A stretch of DNA of 64,000 nt from Geotalea sp. SG265 (GTDB taxonomy: Bacteria; Desulfobacterota; Desulfuromonadia; Geobacterales; Geobacteraceae): the NCBI RefSeq assembly GCF_022808985.1, contig NZ_JAKZFT010000016.1:1-64000 (forward strand), in the 5' to 3' direction. A model generated the notes under the pieces. The model had not been told where the DNA came from. It searched no databases and was given only the letters and a program-made list of their open reading frames with translations. This document shows positions 43,486 through 53,260 of the stretch, one piece after another. Numbering within the stretch: the stretch's first letter is position 1; every line of letters begins with the position of its first letter. The translations under genes and the position numbers were made by a program.

Positions 43486-46400
43486 ATGAGCGGTCTTGGC
43501 TTTGCCGGCAGAATAGCCCGTGCCTTTATCGATTCGAAGCTGACGCCGCTGATCGTCGGCGCCTCGCTCCTGCTGGGTTTGTATGCGGTACTTGTCACTC
43601 CCCGTGAGGAAGAGCCGCAGATTGTCGTGCCCATGATCGACATCTATCTCCCCATGCCGGGTGCGACCCCCCGGGAGGTGGAAGAGCGGGTCGTCAAACC
43701 GATGGAAGCCCGCATGTGGGAGATCAAGGGGGTCGAGTACATATACAGCACCAGCAGGCCGGGGATGGGCATCGTCACCGTCAGGTATAAGGTCGGCGAG
43801 GATATGGAAAACTCCCTGGTGAAGCTCTACAACAAGGTCATGGGCAGCAGGGCCACGCTTCCCCCCGGTGCCGGTGAGCCGCAGGTGGCGCCGAAATCCA
43901 TCGACGACGTTCCCATTTTGACACTGACGCTCTGGTCGGAGCGTTATGATCATTATACCCTGCGCAGGGTTGCCCGTGAATTGTGCGATGAGCTGAAAAA
44001 GTCGGCGAACGTGGCGGAAAGCGATATCAAGGGGGGGCAATCGCGGCAGATAAAGGTCCGGCTGGATGGTGGCAAGATGGCGGCCTTGGGACTGTCGCCA
44101 TTGCAGGTGATGGGCGCGCTGCAGAAGGAAAACAGCAGCATCCGGTCGGGGGCGTTCTCCGGCATGAACCGGGATTTTCTCGTTGAGACCGGTACTTTCC
44201 TCGACGGGGCGGATACGGTGCGGCGGGTCGTTGTCGCCGTCGTCAACGGAAGACCGGTTTATGTGGAAGATGTGGCCACGGTGGAGGACGGTCCGGAGGA
44301 GGCTCGGGACTATGTCTTTCATGGATTGGGAAACGGGGCGGCGGTCAAGGGGATCGTTGCTGCCGGGCGCTACCCGGCGGTGACCATTTCCTTTGCCAAA
44401 CGCAAGGGGGCAAATGCCACATGGGTGGCGGAAGACCTGCTCAAGAAAACGGAGCTGCTCAAGGGGAAACTGATCCCTTCCGATGTACAGGTGACGGTGA
44501 CGCGCAATTACGGCGAAACGGCCAGCGAGAAAAACAACGAGCTGCTCTTCCATATGTTCCTGGCGGCGTTTTCGGTGACGATCCTCATTGCCGTCTTCAT
44601 GGGCTGGCGGGCGGGAGCTGTGGCGGCCATCGCCATACCGGTGACCCTGGCGTTGACCATGCTGATCTTCAACTTGATCGGCTATACTCTGAACCGCATT
44701 ACCCTTTTTGCCCTGATCTTTTCCATCGGAATTCTGGTGGACGATGCCATCGTTGTCGTGGAAAATATCCATCGCTACTTCACCACCACCAGGTTCGCCC
44801 CCCTGGAAGCGGCCATCAAGGCCGTTGACGAGATCGGCAACCCGACCATCCTGGCCACCTTCGCCGTCATTGCCTCCATTCTCCCCATGGGGTTCGTCGG
44901 CGGGCTGATGGGCCCCTACATGCGTCCCATCCCGGTGGGCGCCAGCATGGCCATGCTTTTTTCGCTGCTCATCGCCTTCATCGTCACCCCCTATTTTGCC
45001 TACCGCTTCATGAAGGGTGAGTCACACTTCGGCAGTGAGGAGGAGGCACAAGAGTCCCGCCTGACTCGGTTTTACCGGCGGTTCATGGGAGCACTGCTCC
45101 ACAGGAAACCTGTGCGATACGGCTTTCTTGTCGGCGTGGTCGTACTGCTGCTTGCTTCCTGCTCGCTGATCTATTTCAGGCTGGTGACAGTCAAGATGCT
45201 GCCGTTCGACAACAAGAACGAGCTGCAGGTGATCATCGATGCACCCGACGGCACGGCCCTGGAGGAAACGGCGCGCATGCTGGCGGAGATGGGGGATGTC
45301 CTGCGCACCGTCCCTGAGGTGGTCAATTTTCAGACCTATGCCGGGGTCAACTCTCCCTTCAATTTCAACGGCCTGGTGCGCCATTACTACCTGCGCAAAG
45401 GACCGAACGTGGGGGACATTCAGGTCAACCTGCTGCCGAAATCGGAACGGAGCGAGCAGTCGCACGATATTGCCAAGCGGATCAGGCCGATGCTGAAGAA
45501 GATTGCCGACCGCTATTCGGCACGCCTGAAGGTGGCCGAGATCCCCCCCGGTCCACCGGTGATTTCCACGCTGGTAGCGGAAATCTATGGGCCGGACCAG
45601 GAGACCCGGCTAAAGATTGCTGCCCAGGTCAAGAGGATCTTTGCCGGGACCGCCGGTGTCGTCGATACGGACTGGTACGTGGAGGATGACCAGGAGAAGG
45701 TCAATTTCGAGGTGGACAAGGAGAAGGCCGCCCTCTCAGGCATTGCCACCGAAGACGTGGCAAAGACTCTGCAGATTGCCCTTGACGGCATGAACGCAGG
45801 GATCGCCCACCTGCCCAACGAAAAGGAGCCGGTCGGCATCAATCTGAGGCTCCCCGTAGCTCAGCGCAGTTCAGTAGCAGACCTTTCTTCGGTCCATGTT
45901 GCCGGCCCACGGAGCAACGTGCCTCTTACGGAACTGATCCGGGTGAAAAAGGGGCAGGAGGAAAAATCCCGTTACCGCAAGAACCTGAAAAATGTCGTCT
46001 ATGTGACCGGCGATGTGGCAGGGGTAATTGAGGCGCCGGTTTACGCCATCTTGAAGATGCAGAAGGAAATCGATAAAATACAGCTTCCCGGGGGCTACAA
46101 GATTGAGCAGCGGGCGGCGAGCCAGCCCTGGAGCGAGCTCAGGCCGGGGCTCAAGTGGGACGGGGAGTGGCACATTACCTACGAAGTGTTCCGTGATCTG
46201 GGGTTGGCCTTTGCCGCGGTGATGATCCTCATTTATGTGCTGGTGGTGGCCTGGTTCCGGGACTTCACCACCCCGCTGGTCATCATGGCCCCGATACCCC
46301 TGACCCTGATCGGTATTTTGCCGGGACACGCCATAATGGGGGCTTTTTTCACCGCCACCAGCATGATCGGCTTCATTGCCCTGGCGGGGATCATCGTCAG

Positions 46401-46692
46401 AAATTCAATCATCCTCATCGACTTCGCGGAACTGCGGCGGCGGGAGGGGATGGCCCTCGACGAGGCGATCATCGATGCGGGAGCGGTGCGTTTCCGGCCG
46501 ATGCTGCTGACTGCGGCGGCGGTGGTTATCGGCAGCTTCGTCATTGTCTTCGATCCCATCTTCCAGGGGTTGGCCCTGGCCATGATGTGCGGTGAGATTG
46601 CCTCCACCGCCCTGTCCCGGGTGACGATCCCCATCCTGTACTTCATGGTGCAGTCGTGGAAGGAGAAAAGGCAGCAACGTTCAGCGGCCTGA
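43486..46692 (+). CDS. RND-family efflux permease
   Basis: The 1068-residue protein has the twelve-helix, two-large-loop plan of RND pumps: one helix (about 15-35), a large periplasmic loop, a block of helices with [18 protein letters not shown] around residue 415, then a second half repeating the pattern ([22 protein letters not shown] near 960). The [10 protein letters not shown] motif is of the HAE/drug-type rather than the CzcA metal type (DGAVVMVEN). The ATG at 43486 is used; a TTG one codon earlier is possible. The cargo is unknown, but the neighbours suggest a thiol-reactive or metalloid-like compound. Confidence 0.92.
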   Translation: MSGLGFAGRIARAFIDSKLTPLIVGASLLLGLYAVLVTPREEEPQIVVPMIDIYLPMPGATPREVEERVVKPMEARMWEIKGVEYIYSTSRPGMGIVTVRYKVGEDMENSLVKLYNKVMGSRATLPPGAGEPQVAPKSIDDVPILTLTLWSERYDHYTLRRVARELCDELKKSANVAESDIKGGQSRQIKVRLDGGKMAALGLSPLQVMGALQKENSSIRSGAFSGMNRDFLVETGTFLDGADTVRRVVVAVVNGRPVYVEDVATVEDGPEEARDYVFHGLGNGAAVKGIVAAGRYPAVTISFAKRKGANATWVAEDLLKKTELLKGKLIPSDVQVTVTRNYGETASEKNNELLFHMFLAAFSVTILIAVFMGWRAGAVAAIAIPVTLALTMLIFNLIGYTLNRITLFALIFSIGILVDDAIVVVENIHRYFTTTRFAPLEAAIKAVDEIGNPTILATFAVIASILPMGFVGGLMGPYMRPIPVGASMAMLFSLLIAFIVTPYFAYRFMKGESHFGSEEEAQESRLTRFYRRFMGALLHRKPVRYGFLVGVVVLLLASCSLIYFRLVTVKMLPFDNKNELQVIIDAPDGTALEETARMLAEMGDVLRTVPEVVNFQTYAGVNSPFNFNGLVRHYYLRKGPNVGDIQVNLLPKSERSEQSHDIAKRIRPMLKKIADRYSARLKVAEIPPGPPVISTLVAEIYGPDQETRLKIAAQVKRIFAGTAGVVDTDWYVEDDQEKVNFEVDKEKAALSGIATEDVAKTLQIALDGMNAGIAHLPNEKEPVGINLRLPVAQRSSVADLSSVHVAGPRSNVPLTELIRVKKGQEEKSRYRKNLKNVVYVTGDVAGVIEAPVYAILKMQKEIDKIQLPGGYKIEQRAASQPWSELRPGLKWDGEWHITYEVFRDLGLAFAAVMILIYVLVVAWFRDFTTPLVIMAPIPLTLIGILPGHAIMGAFFTATSMIGFIALAGIIVRNSIILIDFAELRRREGMALDEAIIDAGAVRFRPMLLTAAAVVIGSFVIVFDPIFQGLALAMMCGEIASTALSRVTIPILYFMVQSWKEKRQQRSAA

Positions 46693-46726
46693 AGAAAAAA
46701 TCATAACCAAAGATGCTGGAGGAGCG

Positions 46727-47161
46727 ATGTTCTGGACAAAGCAAAAGAAAGATGAAGCGGAGATTGAGGGTATGGCGGGTAAGGTGGCTGCAGAAGCCGA
46801 GGGATTGTACCGGTCCGGGAAGATGCATTGCGCCGAGGCAGTATTGGCAGCAATCCGCAATAATTTCGCCCCCCAGGTCCCGGCAGAAGTAGTAAGGATG
46901 GCTTCTGGCTTCGGCGGCGGTTCCGGTTCCGGTTGTGTCTGCGGCGCTGTTGCCGGGGGGACCATTGCCCTTGCCCTCGTGCTGCAGGAGGATAAGAAGC
47001 AGATCGCTGCCCTGACCAAGGAGCTGCACAAGTGGTTCAAGGATCAGTACCGGGCAACCTGCTGCAAAGTGGTGACCCAGAAGGGGAAAGAGGGTTGCCC
47101 GCTTTTGACCGGCAATGTGGCGGGCAAGGTAGCGGAAATGCTCACCGTCACCCTGAAATAA
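46727..47161 (+). CDS. C_GCAxxG_C_C family redox-type protein
   Basis: The 144-residue protein has the cysteine pattern of this family: [10 protein letters not shown] (about 38), [12 protein letters not shown] (about 81-92), CC near 118 and a C-terminal cysteine in EGCPLLTG. The family is found in anaerobes, often beside redox or metal genes, and its chemistry is not established. AGGAG precedes the ATG. It lies 34 bp after the RND permease and is probably co-transcribed. Confidence 0.85.
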   Translation: MFWTKQKKDEAEIEGMAGKVAAEAEGLYRSGKMHCAEAVLAAIRNNFAPQVPAEVVRMASGFGGGSGSGCVCGAVAGGTIALALVLQEDKKQIAALTKELHKWFKDQYRATCCKVVTQKGKEGCPLLTGNVAGKVAEMLTVTLK

Positions 47162-47202
47162 AAAGTCCGGTGGTATGGACCGGACAAGAAGGAGAACAGA
47201 AA

Positions 47203-47415
47203 ATGTATATCGATCGAATGCTCAGGCTCATAGCCGGTTTTTTCGTCATGCTTTCGGTGGCGCTGGCCCATTTCCACAGCCCCAACTGGCTATGGTTCAC
47301 CGCCTTTGTCGGGCTCAACCTCTTCCAATCGGCATTCACCAACTGGTGCCCAATGATGACCATTCTGGCAAAGGCGGGGGTACCCAAACTGCCTCCCGGC
47401 TGTGGCTGTAAATGA
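47203..47415 (+). CDS. DUF2892 inner-membrane protein
   Basis: The 70-residue protein has two membrane helices (about 8-24 and 28-48) and the DUF2892 pattern: R-x-x-R at the start ([14 protein letters not shown]), [15 protein letters not shown] and a cysteine-rich end (CGCK). DUF2892 segments are fused to rhodanese in YgaP and occur singly next to persulfide-handling genes. The conserved NWCPM cysteine may take part in sulfur transfer or metal contact. The ATG at 47203 follows AAGGAG. Its stop overlaps the start of the MBL gene (ATGA). Confidence 0.85.
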   Translation: MYIDRMLRLIAGFFVMLSVALAHFHSPNWLWFTAFVGLNLFQSAFTNWCPMMTILAKAGVPKLPPGCGCK

Positions 47416-48242
47416 AAGGGCGCATTACCGTCCTCTGCGATAACGGCGTCGGCCCCTTGGCCGGCACACTGGGGGAGCACGGCTTTGCCGCCCTGGTGGA
47501 GACCGCTGCCGGTTCCCTCCTTTTCGATACGGGGCAGGGGGCGACCCTGCTCCACAATGCCCAGCGCATGCAAAGGGACCTGCGGAAGGTGGGAATCGTC
47601 GCCCTTTCCCACGGTCATTATGACCATACGGGAGGGCTTTGGCCGCTGCTCCAGTGGTGCGGGGCGAAACGGGTCTGTGCACATCCGGGCATCTTCGCCG
47701 GCCGTTATGCCATCAGGGATGGGGAAAAGGGGCGTTCCATAGGCATGCCCTACAGCAGGGAGTTTCTCGAAGGGCAGGGGGCCGGCTTCGATCTGGACAG
47801 CTCCTTCAGGGAAATAGCGCCGGATATTTTCCTCTCAGGGGAGGTGCCGCGCAGGCAGCCCTTCGAAGAGGGTGATAGCGGGCTTTTCTGCGATGCCGCA
47901 GGCTGTATCCCCGATCCCGTTGCCGACGACCAGTCGCTGGTGCTGAAAACGGCCCGGGGACTGGTGCTGGTCCTGGGCTGCTGCCATGCAGGGCTGATCA
48001 ATACCCTGGAACTGGCCAGGGAGCAGACCGGCGAGACCAGGATCTACGCCGTTGTCGGCGGCAATCACCTGGGCTTCTCCTCCCAGATGCAGCTCAACGA
48101 GACGGTGAAAAAACTGCGCGGCTACGACATTCAGAAGATCTGCGGCAGCCATTGTGCCGGTTTCGCCCCTTCGGCCCGGCTGATGAAGGAGTTTCCGGGG
48201 CGGTTCCATCCGGCACAGGTGGGCTATACGCTGGAAGTGTGA
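47412..48242 (+). CDS. MBL-fold metallo-hydrolase
   Basis: The 276-residue protein is a metallo-beta-lactamase-fold enzyme with the HxHxDH site in [11 protein letters not shown] (about 59-69), [11 protein letters not shown] near 194 and GGNHL/SHCAGF in the C-terminal part. The pattern matches the family annotated as RFAP/dihydropterin synthase-like MBL proteins in archaea and anaerobes. It is not a typical persulfide dioxygenase, although those share the fold. No signal peptide is visible. It is translationally coupled to the DUF2892 gene. Confidence 0.8.
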   Translation: MKGRITVLCDNGVGPLAGTLGEHGFAALVETAAGSLLFDTGQGATLLHNAQRMQRDLRKVGIVALSHGHYDHTGGLWPLLQWCGAKRVCAHPGIFAGRYAIRDGEKGRSIGMPYSREFLEGQGAGFDLDSSFREIAPDIFLSGEVPRRQPFEEGDSGLFCDAAGCIPDPVADDQSLVLKTARGLVLVLGCCHAGLINTLELAREQTGETRIYAVVGGNHLGFSSQMQLNETVKKLRGYDIQKICGSHCAGFAPSARLMKEFPGRFHPAQVGYTLEV

Positions 48243-48265
48243 CAAAAAAGCGAGGAGTTATTGGT

Positions 48266-48643
48266 ATGAGAGTAACGGCAGTGGCAGGTGTAATGATCAT
48301 TTTTCTGGCAACGGCGGTTTTTGCCGCAGGATACCGGAACATCGGCGCACGGGAGGCGAAGGCGCTGCTGGGCAGTGTTAAAAGCGTCTTTCTCCTGGAT
48401 GTGCGGACCCCGGATGAGTATCGCCAGGCCCATCTCCGGGGGGCGGTACTGATTCCAATGAACGAGATCGAGCGCCGCCTGCGCGAAGTGCCGAAAAACC
48501 GGCCGGTGGTGGTTTACTGCGCGGTCGGTTCTCGTTCGGGAACGGTTGCGGGATATCTTGCGGGAAAAGGATACGGCAATGTCTACAATATGAGCGACGG
48601 CATTGTCGGCTGGTATCGTAGCGGGTTTTCCATCGAGCGCTGA
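48266..48643 (+). CDS. Exported single-domain rhodanese
   Basis: The 125-residue protein has a signal peptide (VTAVAGVMIIFLATAVFAAG) and one rhodanese domain with LLDVRTPDEYRQAHLRGAVLIPM and the active-site loop VVYCAVGSRSG. Rhodaneses bind and transfer sulfane sulfur through this cysteine. Export places it in the periplasm. The ATG at 48266 is chosen for the signal peptide and the GAGGAG upstream. It follows the MBL gene by 23 bp. Confidence 0.88.
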   Translation: MRVTAVAGVMIIFLATAVFAAGYRNIGAREAKALLGSVKSVFLLDVRTPDEYRQAHLRGAVLIPMNEIERRLREVPKNRPVVVYCAVGSRSGTVAGYLAGKGYGNVYNMSDGIVGWYRSGFSIER

Positions 48644-48672
48644 GCGTGGAGCCGGAAGGGGTGAGGTGCGCC

Positions 48673-48978
48673 ATGACAGTAGAAGAAAAGGCCCTGCTGC
48701 TGAGAATACTTGGCCACCCGGTGCGGCTGCGGATCGTTACCGGGCTGGCTGACCGGTGTGTCTGCGTCAAGGAGATGTGGCAGCATCTCTGCCTGCCCCA
48801 GGCAGTCGTATCCCAGCATCTGAAAATCCTGAAGGATTGCGGCATCGTTACCGCCCGAAGGGAGGGGACCCGTGTCTGCTATTCAGTACAGACGGAACTG
48901 ATGGCGGAGCTGGTCAGCCTTCTTTCCCCGCAAAGGGGGCCAGCTCCCTGTGCAGCCGATCCGTCAGCCCGGCAATGA
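48673..48978 (+). CDS. ArsR-family regulator with CxC motif
   Basis: The 101-residue winged-helix protein has the ArsR fold: [20 protein letters not shown], the recognition region around [15 protein letters not shown] and the wing [11 protein letters not shown]. Cys29 and Cys31 ([10 protein letters not shown]) sit where classical ArsR carries its ELCVCDL metalloid site, and further cysteines are C40, C56, C69 and C93. The ATG at 48673 is favoured by GGAAGGGGTGAGG; a GTG at 48646 would add nine residues. It closes the RND operon and probably represses it. Its last 65 bp overlap the 3' end of the convergent MCP gene. Confidence 0.86.
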   Translation: MTVEEKALLLRILGHPVRLRIVTGLADRCVCVKEMWQHLCLPQAVVSQHLKILKDCGIVTARREGTRVCYSVQTELMAELVSLLSPQRGPAPCAADPSARQ

Positions 48979-50611
48979 CCTCGATCTTCTGCATCATATC
49001 CTTGGCCAGTGCGCTGTTCGTCTCATTGAGCGACCCTGCCTCGGTCACGTAGTTCAGCAGGACATCCCCCATCATAATCTGCCGCACGGCCGTTTCCTTA
49101 AGCTGCTTGACCCGGTCGTTGTCTTCCATGACACTTCTCAGATAGAGGCGATTGCCCCGGGACTGTTCCTGGGTGGAATTGGAGATGAGGCTGGAGAAGG
49201 AACGCATCTTCTCCAGTGCCTTGACGATCAGCCCGATTCCTTGTTTCTGCTCGTGGATGGCGCCGGTAAACTGCTTGACCCGTTCCAGGTTTTTATCGGC
49301 TTCTTCCGTAATCAGTTTGCTGGCGGCTGCCTGTTCGACGGTAGATGTGGCTATTTTCTGCACCATCTGGGATGCTTCGGCGGTTCCCTGGGTAATTTTT
49401 TCCAGGGCAGTGTTGGCCAGTGCAGAGATCTTCACCCCATCCCTGATCCGGTCTTTCCCCTGGGAGATGGTTAGCTGCACTTCGGCCGTTTCCTTCTGGA
49501 TATTGCCGACCAGCTCCTGGATTTCCTTTGCCGAAAGGGCGGTTCTCTGGGCCAGTGACCGTACCTCTTCGGCGACAACACTGAACGATTTGCCCTGTTC
49601 GCCGGCCTGGGCAGCGATGATGGAGGCATTGAGGGAGAGGAGATTGGTCTGGTCCACCACCTCCTTGATGACGTTGAGGAATTCGCCGATGCGCGCCGAA
49701 TGGACCGAGAGGCGGTTGATGGCGGCAAATGAATCGGCATTGCTCTTTTCTATCTCCCTCATCGCCTTGAGGGTGGCGGACATGGAATGCATCCCCTCCG
49801 TGGCCTTCTTGCGGATGTCTTCGGCGCACTCGCTGGTCCTCTGGGCATTGTCGCGGACATTTGCGGTTACGGCGCTGATCTCATTGATGGAACTGGAGGT
49901 CTGTTCCGTGGAGAGCGCCAGTGCCTCGATATTCGTCGCCGTCTGATTGATGCTGGCGGCCATTTCCTCTATGGAGGCGGATGTTTCCAGTACCGAGGCG
50001 GAAAAATCCTGGATGTTGCCGGCGATCATGTCGGTCGTCGCACTCATTTCCGTGGTGATGGAGGCACGCTCATCCGTTCTGCGGGAGATGTCCTCGATCT
50101 CCAGCAGCAGATCCTTGAAAAAACCGTTCATGTCCTGCACCGCCTGCAGGGTTTCCTTTTCTTTGGCCACCTGCTTATCGCTGCTTTGGACTATTCTCCT
50201 GGACTGATCGCCGATCCCCCGGTGAAAGGAATTGATATCCAGGGATAGCCCGGCCACCTTTTCCACCATCTTCAGCACTTTGCCGATCAGCAGATCGTGG
50301 CACTCCAGGAGCAGCTTCAGCTCATCCCCCCCCTTACCGATCCGTTCCAGCTCCTCCCGGCCGGCAATGGCACTGAGGACGCGCCACTGGTTTTCCACGT
50401 GAATTTTCATCACCTGCTTGATGATGTAATAGCAGAATGTGCCCACGGCGATGCCGGCAAGCATGCAGCCGATGATATACATGGGGGTGAATGCCTTTCC
50501 GCCGAAGAAAATGAAGGAATAGAACGGAAAGATAATGCCCATGAAGAGGCCGAAACAGAGCATGAAAATGCAGGTGCTTTTCATGGAGGAGAGATATTTC
50601 TTTAGGAACAT
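48914..50611 (-). CDS. Methyl-accepting chemotaxis protein
   Basis: The protein has 565 residues from the ATG at 50611. Two N-terminal membrane helices (about 10-30 and 37-58) leave almost no periplasmic domain, and no HAMP domain is evident; a long methyl-accepting coiled coil follows with the conserved hairpin [27 protein letters not shown]. It therefore probably senses something in the membrane or cytoplasm. A TTG at 50635 would lengthen it by eight residues but lacks a ribosome-binding site; GGTGG precedes the ATG. The 3' end overlaps the ArsR-family gene by 65 bp on the opposite strand. Confidence 0.88.
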   Translation of the reverse strand: MFLKKYLSSMKSTCIFMLCFGLFMGIIFPFYSFIFFGGKAFTPMYIIGCMLAGIAVGTFCYYIIKQVMKIHVENQWRVLSAIAGREELERIGKGGDELKLLLECHDLLIGKVLKMVEKVAGLSLDINSFHRGIGDQSRRIVQSSDKQVAKEKETLQAVQDMNGFFKDLLLEIEDISRRTDERASITTEMSATTDMIAGNIQDFSASVLETSASIEEMAASINQTATNIEALALSTEQTSSSINEISAVTANVRDNAQRTSECAEDIRKKATEGMHSMSATLKAMREIEKSNADSFAAINRLSVHSARIGEFLNVIKEVVDQTNLLSLNASIIAAQAGEQGKSFSVVAEEVRSLAQRTALSAKEIQELVGNIQKETAEVQLTISQGKDRIRDGVKISALANTALEKITQGTAEASQMVQKIATSTVEQAAASKLITEEADKNLERVKQFTGAIHEQKQGIGLIVKALEKMRSFSSLISNSTQEQSRGNRLYLRSVMEDNDRVKQLKETAVRQIMMGDVLLNYVTEAGSLNETNSALAKDMMQKIEVIAGLTDRLHRELAPFAGKEG

Positions 50612-50742
50612 TAGGACCACCAGTATTTTTATCAAGGTTTTTCAGCAATATATGAAGCTAGAATGATACCTACCATGGGAAAGGCTGTCAAACGAAATAG
50701 CGGAGGCCATTACCCTCCCTCTGCTCGCTTGCCATTAAAAAT

Positions 50743-50769
50743 TCAAGCTCCCCCCCTTTATCCCGATAA
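50743..50769 (+). promoter_or_regulatory. Sigma-28 (FliA)-like promoter of the PAS kinase gene
   Basis: TCAAGCTC (50743-50750) and CCCGATAA (50762-50769) with an 11-bp spacer match the TAAAGTTT-N11-GCCGATAA consensus at 5 and 7 of 8 positions. The predicted start falls about two bases before the ATG at 50778, so the message would be almost leaderless. Confidence 0.4.
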
Positions 50770-50777
50770 GTTCTACC

Positions 50778-51809
50778 ATGAAAAAGACGGTCCCGGATAC
50801 GATCTCTGTTGCAGAAGATATCATTGCCGGCCTTGCCATCGGCATCATCTATCTGGACGGCAGCGGCAGGATCGCCCTGATGAATACCAGGGCAGAGGCA
50901 ATGCTGCATACCTCGGCGAGCCATGTTACCGGCAAAAGAATCGACATGCTGCCGCTGCGCACGCCGGTCTACCGGGTACTGAGCGAAAACAGCCGCGAGG
51001 CGCCTGTGGAAATCAGTGTCAACGGGGCTGTTTTGAGGGTGCGCTCGCGTGAGCGCCGGCAGGCCTCTGGAGAGCAGTCGGGGGAAATATACGAACTTTT
51101 CGACGTGACCGAAGAAAAGAAGGAGAAGCGCCAACGGGAGGAAATCGTCGCCATGACGACCCATGACCTCAAGTCGCCACTGACCGTGCTCATGGGGTAC
51201 ATTCAAACGCTACGCAGCGAGGGGGAGGCGAAGGTCCATGTCTCGCTGCTGCCGTGCCTGGATGAAATGGAACGAAGCGCCCTGAAACTGCTCGACATGA
51301 TCGATGACGTGCTGGATGCGTACCGCCTGGAAGTGGGCTTGTTGCAGACGACCCGCAGCTGGTGCGATCTGGCTGCCATTCTGGAGGGATGCTGCCTGGA
51401 CATGGCCCGCGAGGCTTCCTTGCGAGGGGTGCGGTTAACCTATCATCTGAATCGCGATATACCGGCGCTGAATGTGGATGGGAAGCAGCTGTCCCGTGTA
51501 TTTGCCAACCTCATCGGCAATGGGGTGAAGTTTACCCGGCGCAGGGGGGAAGTTATGGTCGATGCATGGCAACGGGACGGCCGGCTCCACGTAACGGTAA
51601 AGGACACGGGGATCGGCATTCCAGAGCAGGACCTGCCGCGCATCTTCAATAAATATTTCCGTTCCGGCAATGCCAACGGTTTCAAGGGAACGGGACTCGG
51701 CCTAACCATCAGCAAGGCCATTGTTGAAGCTCACGGCGGATCGATTACCGTCGAGAGCACCCTTGGCGAAGGGAGCACCTTTACCATCGTTCTTCCGTGC
51801 ACTAACTAG
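50778..51809 (+). CDS. PAS-domain sensor histidine kinase
   Basis: The 343-residue soluble protein has one PAS domain (about 12-110) and a HisKA/HATPase kinase: H-box MTTHDLKSPLTVLMGY (His129), N-box NLIGNGVKF, G1 DTGIGIPEQD, F-box IFNKYFR and G2 GTGLGLTI. No membrane segment or receiver domain is present, and no response regulator lies adjacent except the CheY-like gene 570 bp downstream. No ribosome-binding site precedes the ATG, in line with the almost leaderless promoter proposed upstream. Confidence 0.9.
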   Translation: MKKTVPDTISVAEDIIAGLAIGIIYLDGSGRIALMNTRAEAMLHTSASHVTGKRIDMLPLRTPVYRVLSENSREAPVEISVNGAVLRVRSRERRQASGEQSGEIYELFDVTEEKKEKRQREEIVAMTTHDLKSPLTVLMGYIQTLRSEGEAKVHVSLLPCLDEMERSALKLLDMIDDVLDAYRLEVGLLQTTRSWCDLAAILEGCCLDMAREASLRGVRLTYHLNRDIPALNVDGKQLSRVFANLIGNGVKFTRRRGEVMVDAWQRDGRLHVTVKDTGIGIPEQDLPRIFNKYFRSGNANGFKGTGLGLTISKAIVEAHGGSITVESTLGEGSTFTIVLPCTN

Positions 51810-51842
51810 TTTCCATCCGGAAACGGTTCTTTTTTGCCTAAC

Positions 51843-51870
51843 TAAAGTTTTGCCGTATCGGCGCCGAATA
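51843..51870 (+). promoter_or_regulatory. Sigma-28 (FliA)-like promoter of the hemerythrin/chemotaxis set
   Basis: TAAAGTTT (51843-51850) is a perfect -35 and GCCGAATA (51863-51870) matches 6 of 8 -10 bases, with a 12-bp spacer (11 is usual). It lies 30 bp before the hemerythrin ATG. Confidence 0.55.
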
Positions 51871-51900
51871 TAACAATCATCAACTATGGATGGAGGAATT

Positions 51901-52308
51901 ATGTCCCTTATTTCCTGGAATCAAGGCCTCAGTGTCAGTGTCAAACAATTCGACGACCAGCACAAAAAGCTGATCGACCTCATCAATACGCTCCACGACG
52001 CCATGAAAACGGGCAAGGGAAAGGATGTACTGGGAGATATCCTGCAGTCGCTGGTGAGCTACACCAAGAGCCATTTCGCAGCGGAAGAGCTCCTCATGCA
52101 GCGCCATGGCTATGAAGGGTACGAAAAACACAAGAAGGAGCACAATCTGCTGGTCATGCAGGTGGCCGACATCCAGAAGAAGCTGAATGAAGGCGCACCG
52201 GTACTGACCCAGACAGTGATGCTGTTCCTCAAGGATTGGCTTTCCACGCATATCCAGGGTGAAGACCGGAAATACAGCCCCTTTTTTAACGGCAAAGGTA
52301 TTTCATGA
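51901..52308 (+). CDS. Bacteriohemerythrin
   Basis: This 135-residue protein binds oxygen at a non-haem di-iron site. All ligand motifs are present: the histidine in VKQFDDQHKKLIDL, HFAAEELLM, HKKEHN and HIQGEDRKY. Single-domain hemerythrins in anaerobes deliver or sense oxygen. It has GGAGG upstream and is followed by CheY-like and CheX genes, which suggests oxygen sensing tied to motility. The MSLISWNQ start is the family norm. Confidence 0.93.
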   Translation: MSLISWNQGLSVSVKQFDDQHKKLIDLINTLHDAMKTGKGKDVLGDILQSLVSYTKSHFAAEELLMQRHGYEGYEKHKKEHNLLVMQVADIQKKLNEGAPVLTQTVMLFLKDWLSTHIQGEDRKYSPFFNGKGIS

Positions 52309-52380
52309 CGATAGGGCGTTCTTTTAGTTTTCAAAAAATTGACAGAAACATTTATCGTATCAAGCAGAGGAGGATGGGGT

Positions 52381-52746
52381 ATGGCAAATATACTGATTGT
52401 GGACGATTCCTCAACCATGAGGAAAATCATCTCCCGTTCGTTGCGACAGGCTGGCCTGGTGGTCGATGACATTTTCGAGGCGGGTGACGGCATCGAGGGG
52501 CTGAGCGTACTGGGAGAGAAGAAGGTGGATCTGATCCTCTCCGATATCAACATGCCGAACATGGACGGCCTGGAGTTCATCAAGCAGGTGCGGGCAAGCG
52601 GCAAGCAGGTGCCGATCGTCATGATCACCACCGAGGGGGGAGAGGATGTGCTCAAGGATGCCATGTCCAGCGGCGCCAGCGACAGCATCAAGAAGCCCTT
52701 CACTCCGGAACAGCTCAACGAAAAACTGGGAGGTCTGCTCCAATGA
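52381..52746 (+). CDS. CheY-like single-domain response regulator
   Basis: The 121-residue receiver has the full phosphorylation set: DD in VDDSSTMRK, the phospho-accepting aspartate in LILSDINMPNMDG (Asp54), the Thr/Ser switch in VMITTEGG and Lys in IKKPF. It has no output domain, as in CheY. AGGAGG precedes the ATG at 52381. Its stop overlaps the CheX start (ATGA), and CheX-type proteins dephosphorylate CheY, so the pair is probably a signalling unit. Which kinase phosphorylates it is not shown; the PAS kinase upstream is one candidate. Confidence 0.92.
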   Translation: MANILIVDDSSTMRKIISRSLRQAGLVVDDIFEAGDGIEGLSVLGEKKVDLILSDINMPNMDGLEFIKQVRASGKQVPIVMITTEGGEDVLKDAMSSGASDSIKKPFTPEQLNEKLGGLLQ

Positions 52747-53249
52747 CATTGAACAATGCTGTGTCCAAGGCGGTCAACATGCAGGAAGAAGACCTGGCAG
52801 GTTATGTCATCCATGCCACCAAGGAAGTGTTCAACACCATGGTCATGCTTGACCTGGAGGACTCCTATCCCCTGCGGGAGCCGGTTACCACCTTCCATTG
52901 CAGCGTCACCGGCATGGTCGGCCTGGCCGGCACCTACACCGGCATTCTCTCCATCCATTGCCCCCGGACCTTTGCCTTGCGCATCACCTCCAACATGCTG
53001 GGGATGGACATATCGGAAGTGGGTGCGGATGTGAACGATGCCCTGGGTGAAATCGCCAACATGCTGGGGGGATATGTGAAGCAGATCCTCTCCAAGGGGG
53101 GGCTGGACATCAATCTCTCCATTCCGACGGTTATTTCCGGTGAAGAGTACACGGTCAATTCCATGTCCGACGACAATTGCGTCATCATCCCCTTCACCAA
53201 CGAAGGGGAACGGTTCCTGGTGGCGCTGAAGCTGCGCAAGGAAGGATAA
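52743..53249 (+). CDS. cheX: CheX-like CheY phosphatase
   Basis: The 168-residue protein has the CheX/CheC/FliY phosphatase fold with the active-site pattern E-x2-N in DALGEIANMLGGYVK (Glu103, Asn106) and a GILSIHCPRTFALRITSNMLG strand-helix unit. CheX family members hydrolyse the phosphate on CheY. Only one E-x2-N motif is visible, as in CheX. The gene is translationally coupled to the CheY-like gene. Confidence 0.82.
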   Translation: MTLNNAVSKAVNMQEEDLAGYVIHATKEVFNTMVMLDLEDSYPLREPVTTFHCSVTGMVGLAGTYTGILSIHCPRTFALRITSNMLGMDISEVGADVNDALGEIANMLGGYVKQILSKGGLDINLSIPTVISGEEYTVNSMSDDNCVIIPFTNEGERFLVALKLRKEG

Positions 53250-53260
53250 GGCAGTTTACT

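Noticed and set aside
43006-44772. Long reverse-strand open frame (588 codons) inside the adaptor and RND genes
   Set aside because: It lies antisense to two genes with clear family motifs, is His/Asp/Arg-rich in the manner of a GC-biased shadow frame and has no recognisable domain or ribosome-binding site.
50391-50407. TTTTCCACGTGAATTTT as a possible parS site
   Set aside because: Only the central CACGTG fits; the outer arms do not pair, and it lies inside an MCP coding region far from parAB.
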